From an uncultured Bacteroidota bacterium (lineage in GTDB: Bacteria > Bacteroidota > Bacteroidia > Flavobacteriales > Flavobacteriaceae): a DNA stretch of 10,539 nt. Within the stretch, counting starts at the first letter, position 1, and every line of letters begins with the position of its first letter. Where the stretch lies: assembly GCA_903837025.1 (NCBI GenBank), contig CAILTC010000204.1, positions 1 through 10,539 on the forward strand, read 5' to 3'. Made by a program: the position numbers and the translations under genes. Positions 6,175-10,539 of this stretch are shown here, in pieces. A model generated the notes under the pieces. It saw only the letters and a program-made list of their open reading frames with translations. It did no database searches and was not told where the DNA came from.

Positions 6175-7398
6175 ATGAAAAAAATTGTGAGAATAACGGT
6201 AATTATTGTGTTTCTATTTATGGGTTATTTTGTTTTTGCAAATAAAAATGCAGGGACAAAAAAAACGGTTTCTAAAGACCAAGTTGTCATTTCCGACACT
6301 TTAAAATGGTCCGAAAGAATGGCTTTATCTATAATGAAAAGAAATCCTATTGCATGGCAGATTGATAAAGTTGAAAAACTTAAATTGGATTACAAGCAGA
6401 GTTTTGCATTAATTCCTTTTGAGAATCTTTATAAAAAAATAAAAAAAAGTGCCTATGAAGACTATATAAAAGGATATGCAGATGCCTATATTGATAGTTC
6501 GGGTTCCATATATCATTATGAACTTCAAGAGTATAATATCGATTTACTAAATTCAGGGAAGCTCCTTTTTGACCTTTATAAAAATACTCAGGATAGTAGG
6601 TATTTGAAAGCCATGCAACTTTTAAAGAAACAAATAGAGGGACAACCTAGAACAGCATCAGGTGGTTTTTGGCATAAAAAAATCTATCCTGACCAAATGT
6701 GGCTTGACGGATTGTATATGGGAGCTCCTTTTTACACTCGTTTCACCGTTGAATTTGAAAACGGGAATGGACTAAATGATATCGCCAATCAGTTTGAGTT
6801 AGTTCAGTCACATTTTGTAAGTCCAAAAACAGGCCTACCTTTTCATGCTTGGGACGAAAGCAAAAAGATAGGTTGGGCAAATAAGGAAACAGGAACTTCA
6901 CCAACGGCGTGGTCTAGAGCCATAGGTTGGTATGCAATGGCATTGGTCGATGTTTTAGATTATTATCCAAAAGACCATCCAAAACACAAAGAATTAGTAA
7001 CTTATTTAAATCAATTAGCTCAGGCAGTTTCTAAATATCAAGACAAATCAGGTTTATGGTTTCAGGTGACTGATGCAGGGAGCCGAGAAGGAAATTATTT
7101 AGAATCTTCAGGTTCTGCAATGTTTGCTTATGTTTTTGCAAAAGGCGTTAATAAAGGATATTTGCCTAAAAAGTATAAAAAAAATGCCAATAAAGCCTTT
7201 AACAGATTATTGAAAGAGTTTGTCAAAGTAGATCAAGATGGGGAAGTCCATTTAAGTCAAGTTAGCCTTAGTTTAGGCTTGGGGGGAACTCCTTTTAGAG
7301 ATGGCTCTTTTAAACATTATACCGAAGGCAAGACATTGAGTGATAATTCTATTGGAGATTCAGCATTTATAGTAGCGGCTCTTGAATTAGATAAGTAA
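6175..7398 (+). CDS. GH105 unsaturated-uronyl hydrolase, copy 1 (diverged paralogue)
   Basis: GH105 enzymes use hydration of the double bond to remove the 4,5-unsaturated galacturonate that lyases leave on pectin or rhamnogalacturonan oligosaccharides. The 407-residue protein has a signal peptide (cleavage probably after Ala22) and an alpha/alpha-barrel catalytic domain. Residues corresponding to the known YteR active site are present with a constant offset of 35: Asp123, His167, Trp176, Asp178 (general acid), His224, Trp246, Arg248 and Trp252. It aligns with the next gene without net gaps, so the pair is a tandem duplication. Unlike that gene, it has Leu-Asp-Tyr-Lys-Gln-Ser at 71-76 where copy 2 has Trp-Asp-Tyr-Val-His-Gly, Ser for Cys at 364, Leu for Ala at 367 and Ser-Ala for Gly-Pro at 396-397. 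The enzyme is probably active, but its substrate preference may differ. Confidence 0.92.
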   Translation: MKKIVRITVIIVFLFMGYFVFANKNAGTKKTVSKDQVVISDTLKWSERMALSIMKRNPIAWQIDKVEKLKLDYKQSFALIPFENLYKKIKKSAYEDYIKGYADAYIDSSGSIYHYELQEYNIDLLNSGKLLFDLYKNTQDSRYLKAMQLLKKQIEGQPRTASGGFWHKKIYPDQMWLDGLYMGAPFYTRFTVEFENGNGLNDIANQFELVQSHFVSPKTGLPFHAWDESKKIGWANKETGTSPTAWSRAIGWYAMALVDVLDYYPKDHPKHKELVTYLNQLAQAVSKYQDKSGLWFQVTDAGSREGNYLESSGSAMFAYVFAKGVNKGYLPKKYKKNANKAFNRLLKEFVKVDQDGEVHLSQVSLSLGLGGTPFRDGSFKHYTEGKTLSDNSIGDSAFIVAALELDK

Positions 7399-7410
7399 AA
7401 AAATTACATT

Positions 7411-8634
7411 ATGAAAAATAAGAGTACTAGTCTAGTAATTAGAATTTTAGTATTGGTATTGCTTTTTTGCATAAGTTGTAAAGGAGTTGCTCAAAATCAG
7501 GTAAATACTACTAGAAACAATACTATTTCGACTCAATTAAAATGGTCCGAAAGAATGGCTTTGTCTATTATGAAACGCCATCCCCAATCCTATCAAATCG
7601 ATGATAAAAAAGTGCCACAATGGGATTATGTTCATGGCGTAGTTTTAAATTCCTTTGAGGTTTTGTATAAAAAAACAAAGGATCAAAAATATTATGATTA
7701 CATAAAAAGTTATGCCGATGCTACGATTGATGCCAATGGTGCTATTGAATCTTATCAATTCGACAGCTATAATATTGACATGATTACCGCCGGAAGTATT
7801 CTTTTTAATCTTTATAAAACTTCAAAAGATAGTCGGTATTTGACAACGATGCAACAGTTAAGAAAACAAATAGAAGAGCAACCTAGAACGGCTTCTGGTG
7901 GCTTTTGGCATAAAAAAATCTATCCAAACCAAATGTGGTTAGACGGTTTATATATGGGAGAACCGTTTTATGCGCAGTATACCGTTACTTTCGAAAATGG
8001 TTCAAAACTAAACGATATTGCCAAACAATTTGAGCTTATTCAACAATACGCAACCGATGCTAAAACAGGATTATTATACCACGCTTGGGACGAAAGCAGG
8101 CAAATGTCTTGGGCTGATAAAATAACAGGAACGTCTCCAAATTTTTGGTCAAGATCAATGGGTTGGTATGTTATGGCATTGGTAGATATTTTAGATTATT
8201 TTCCAAAAAATCATCCAAAACAAAAAGAATTGGTTGGTTATTTGAATGCTATTGCAAATAGTTTGGAAAAATTTCAAGATAAATCAGGACTTTGGTATCA
8301 AGTTACGGACAAAGGCGGAAGCGAAGGAAATTATTTGGAATCTTCGGGAAGTTCCATGTTTGCTTATGCTTTGGCCAAAGGTGCAAACAAAGGTTATTTG
8401 CCTAAAAAGTTCAAAGCAATTGCCAATAAAGCTTTTGACGGATTAACGACCCAATTGATAAAAGTAGATTTAAATGGTGAAATTATTATCACTCAAGCTT
8501 GTGCGGTAGCCGGACTTGGAGGAAATCCGTATCGTGATGGTTCTTATTTGTATTATGTAAATGAGCGAAAAAAAGACAATGATCCCAAAGCTACAGGCCC
8601 TTTTATTCTGGCTGCTTTAGAACTGAATAGATAG
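7411..8634 (+). CDS. GH105 unsaturated-uronyl hydrolase, copy 2 (canonical paralogue)
   Basis: This is the second member of the tandem GH105 pair, also 407 residues and collinear with copy 1. It keeps the motifs I expect of the family throughout: WDYVHGVVL from 71, NID (Asp123), FWHKKIYPNQMWLD (His167, Trp176, Asp178), YHAWDES (His224), WSRSMGW (Trp246, Arg248, Trp252), CAVAGLGG (364-371) and GPFILAALEL near the end. It should cleave terminal unsaturated uronate from lyase products. The N terminus is ambiguous: Cys23 in LFCISCK could be a lipobox cysteine, while GVAQ just after it could be a type I cleavage site (after Ala27). It starts 12 bases after copy 1, in the same operon. A gap of 39 bases follows, the longest in the operon, with no promoter match seen. 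Confidence 0.94.
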   Translation: MKNKSTSLVIRILVLVLLFCISCKGVAQNQVNTTRNNTISTQLKWSERMALSIMKRHPQSYQIDDKKVPQWDYVHGVVLNSFEVLYKKTKDQKYYDYIKSYADATIDANGAIESYQFDSYNIDMITAGSILFNLYKTSKDSRYLTTMQQLRKQIEEQPRTASGGFWHKKIYPNQMWLDGLYMGEPFYAQYTVTFENGSKLNDIAKQFELIQQYATDAKTGLLYHAWDESRQMSWADKITGTSPNFWSRSMGWYVMALVDILDYFPKNHPKQKELVGYLNAIANSLEKFQDKSGLWYQVTDKGGSEGNYLESSGSSMFAYALAKGANKGYLPKKFKAIANKAFDGLTTQLIKVDLNGEIIITQACAVAGLGGNPYRDGSYLYYVNERKKDNDPKATGPFILAALELNR

Positions 8635-8673
8635 ATTTTTGAGACTCAATACTTTTATTTAAATATTAAAAAA

Positions 8674-9699
8674 ATGATGATGATATCTTTTCAAAAGTTT
8701 ATAATTCCTTTCATAGTTCTTTTTTGTATGAACTCAAATGGTCATTCGCAAGTAGTTGAGAAAAAGCCAAAAGACGACTATAACATTATGGTTTCCCAAG
8801 ACGGAACAGGGGATTATACAAGTATTCAAGACGCGATAAACCATTCGCCAGCATTTCCATATCACCGAATTAACATTCAGGTGAAAAACGGAATCTATAA
8901 GGAAAAAGTGAAAATTCCCGAATGGAATCCCAACATTTCATTAATTGGCGAAAGCAAAGAAAATACGATAATCACGTTTGATGACTATTTCAATAAAATA
9001 AATTTAGGGCGAAATAGCACTTTTTATACTAATACTGTTTTAGTTGAAGGTGACGATTTTATAGCTCAAAATTTAACAATAAAAAATACTGCAGGTCCTG
9101 TGGGACAGGCGGTAGCTTTGGCAATAAACGCTAATAGAGTTTTGATTTCGAATTGCAATATTCTAGGAAATCAAGATACTTTGTATGTGTCAGGAACCGA
9201 TAATAAACAGTATTTTAATGATTGTTATATCGAGGGAACTGTCGATTTTATCTTTGGTAAAGCAACTGTATTATTCGAAAATTGTACACTTCGTAGTATA
9301 AAAAAATCCTTTGTTACAGCAGCTTCAACTCCAGAAGGTGTTGCTTATGGTTTTGTTTTTAAAAATTGCAAACTCACTGCAGACAAAAATGCGACCGAAG
9401 TTTATCTAGGCAGACCGTGGCGTATTTATGCCAAAACTGTTTTTATCAATTGCGAAATGGGGAAACATATTAATCCAGAAGCTTGGAATAATTGGTCGAA
9501 ACCAGAAGCAGAAAAGACTTCTTTTTATGCCGAATACAATTGTACTGGCGAAGGATTTCTTCCAGAAAAAAGAGTTTTTTGGTCCCATCAATTAACAAAA
9601 CCAGAAGCAGATCAATATTCAATTGAAAATATTATGGGATTGGAATTTTCTAAAACCATAAAAGAATTGGTATCCCAAAAATCAATGTTAAAACTTTAA
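8674..9699 (+). CDS. CE8 pectin methylesterase
   Basis: The enzyme hydrolyses methyl esters on homogalacturonan, giving pectate and methanol, and so prepares the backbone for GH28 and for lyases. The 341-residue protein carries the full carbohydrate esterase family 8 signature set on a right-handed beta-helix: QDGTGDYTSIQDAI at the start of the domain, GIYKEKV, QAVAL (Gln145), NQDTLY (Gln167, Asp168 as general acid), DFIFG (Asp191 as nucleophile) and LGRPW (Arg247, Trp249). An N-terminal signal peptide likely ends after Ser25. Three consecutive ATG codons (8674, 8677, 8680) could each start translation without affecting the signal; the first is used here. Only 3 bases separate it from the acetylesterase gene. 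Confidence 0.96.
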   Translation: MMMISFQKFIIPFIVLFCMNSNGHSQVVEKKPKDDYNIMVSQDGTGDYTSIQDAINHSPAFPYHRINIQVKNGIYKEKVKIPEWNPNISLIGESKENTIITFDDYFNKINLGRNSTFYTNTVLVEGDDFIAQNLTIKNTAGPVGQAVALAINANRVLISNCNILGNQDTLYVSGTDNKQYFNDCYIEGTVDFIFGKATVLFENCTLRSIKKSFVTAASTPEGVAYGFVFKNCKLTADKNATEVYLGRPWRIYAKTVFINCEMGKHINPEAWNNWSKPEAEKTSFYAEYNCTGEGFLPEKRVFWSHQLTKPEADQYSIENIMGLEFSKTIKELVSQKSMLKL

Positions 9700-9702
9700 A
9701 AA

Positions 9703-10449
9703 ATGAAATATAAATTTCTCGTTTTAGTTCTTATTTCGCTAAACTGTTTCGCTCAAAAAACGACTGTTTATTTGATTGGCGATTCTACCATGGCCAATAA
9801 AGAAAAACCCGATGAAAACCCAGAACATGGCTGGGGACAAGTATTAGCACCTTTTTTTAATGATAATATAACAGTTGTAAATAAAGCTGTAAACGGTAGA
9901 AGCAGCCGCAGTTTTATAAACGAAAAACGTTGGGATTCAATTGATAAAGTATTAAAACCGGGCGATTATGTTTTTATACAATTTGGTCATAATGACGAAA
10001 AAATTGCCGATTCTACTCGTTTTACAAATCCGCATACGGCTTACCGGTATAATTTAATTCGGTTTGTAAATGAGGCTAGAGCCAAAGGGGCGATCCCCAT
10101 TTTATTCTCTTCCATAGCCCGAAGAAGTTTTAATGAGCAAGGTGTTTTGATTCCAACTCACGGCGATTATCCCATGGAAACCCGCTTGGTTGCCCAGGAA
10201 TATAAAGTGCCATTTATCGATTTAGAGTACTATTCCGAATTATTGGAAAACTCTTATGGACCAGAGAAATCAAAAAAATTGCACTTGCATTATAAAGCTG
10301 GAGAAGTTCCGTATTATCCAAAAGATAAGGACGATGACACGCATCTTTCTTTAAAAGGAGCCAATGAAATTGCAGGAATTGCTGTAAATAAAATTCGATT
10401 ATTGAATGATCCTTTGGTCGAAAAATTAAAAAATTCGATTAAAAAATAA
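9703..10449 (+). CDS. SGNH-hydrolase rhamnogalacturonan acetylesterase (CE12-type)
   Basis: This 248-residue exported esterase has the SGNH arrangement: GDST with the nucleophile Ser28 (block I), VNGRSSRSF with Gly65 (block II), FGHND with Asn97 (block III) and the DDTHLS motif with Asp211 and His214 (block V). The sequence and length match CE12 rhamnogalacturonan acetylesterases, which remove acetyl groups from galacturonate in rhamnogalacturonan I. The signal peptide is short, with cleavage after Ala17 of NCFA. It starts 3 bases after the methylesterase stop, so translation of the two is probably coupled, and it is the last gene of the operon within the window. Related SGNH families act on other acetylated glycans, so the pectin substrate rests partly on context. 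Confidence 0.92.
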   Translation: MKYKFLVLVLISLNCFAQKTTVYLIGDSTMANKEKPDENPEHGWGQVLAPFFNDNITVVNKAVNGRSSRSFINEKRWDSIDKVLKPGDYVFIQFGHNDEKIADSTRFTNPHTAYRYNLIRFVNEARAKGAIPILFSSIARRSFNEQGVLIPTHGDYPMETRLVAQEYKVPFIDLEYYSELLENSYGPEKSKKLHLHYKAGEVPYYPKDKDDDTHLSLKGANEIAGIAVNKIRLLNDPLVEKLKNSIKK

Positions 10450-10539
10450 CCTACTATTTTGGGTTTAAAAGGAATGAAATTTTACTATAGCAGTATGCCA
10501 CAGGACAGTTTAATTGTTTTTATTGAATAGATTTGAAAG
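10450..10539. other. Downstream end of the window, no supported gene
   Basis: These 90 bases hold no recognisable coding sequence and no clear hairpin terminator after the acetylesterase gene. An ATG at 10474 opens a frame of only 18 codons. TAGATTTG at 10528-10535 matches the -7 consensus TAnnTTTG, but I see no TTG at the right distance upstream. The operon may continue beyond the window, or a new unit may start there. Confidence 0.5.

Noticed and set aside
8646..8659. 14-base match to bases 21-34 (TCAATACTTTTATT)
   Set aside because: A single AT-rich 14-mer shared within 10.5 kb is close to chance expectation, and the flanks do not match.
10474..10530. 18-codon frame after the acetylesterase gene
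   Set aside because: It is too short, has no recognisable features, and is not supported by a promoter or by overlap with the operon.
10528..10535. TAGATTTG as the -7 box of a downstream promoter
   Set aside because: The -7 match is perfect, but no TTG lies 17-23 bases upstream, and the window ends before any gene it could serve.

Overview
This AT-rich window looks like part of a pectin-degradation locus from a Bacteroidota genome, most likely a Flavobacterium or close relative. The signs are the flavobacterial-type genes, the near absence of Shine-Dalgarno sequences, a good match to the TTG-N20-TAnnTTTG promoter of this phylum, and CCCATCGGG-type palindromic repeats like those I associate with Flavobacterium. 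I cannot name the species.

Layout. Bases 1 to about 250 hold no intact gene. They hold a small cluster of palindromic, REP-like repeats, including two 44-bp copies that differ at one base. These abut a 5'-truncated remnant of uxaB (tagaturonate reductase), which runs into an intact uxaA (altronate dehydratase, 678-2294). A perfect 13-bp stem-loop with flanking A and T runs separates uxaA from a convergent LacI-family regulator (2409-3437, minus strand). The 319-bp region upstream of the regulator carries a promoter and LacI-type operator candidates.

From 3757 to 10449 six genes run rightwards with gaps of 3 to 39 bases: a GH28 polygalacturonase lipoprotein, a DUF4861-like protein of unknown function, two tandem GH105 unsaturated-uronyl hydrolases, a CE8 pectin methylesterase and a CE12-type rhamnogalacturonan acetylesterase. 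All six begin with an export signal. The last 90 bases hold no gene I can support.

How they fit together. The esterases remove methyl (CE8) and acetyl (CE12) groups from pectin. GH28 then releases galacturonate from the backbone. GH105 enzymes remove the unsaturated uronate that pectate or rhamnogalacturonan lyases, not encoded here, leave on oligosaccharide ends. In the cytoplasm galacturonate is isomerised to tagaturonate (UxaC, not in the window), reduced to altronate (UxaB) and dehydrated to 2-keto-3-deoxygluconate (UxaA). The LacI regulator probably represses the six-gene operon until a pectin-derived sugar acid appears.

I see no wholly new system. The points most worth checking are the broken uxaB beside repeats, the operator placed on the predicted transcription start, the unequal divergence of the two GH105 copies, and the DUF4861 protein.
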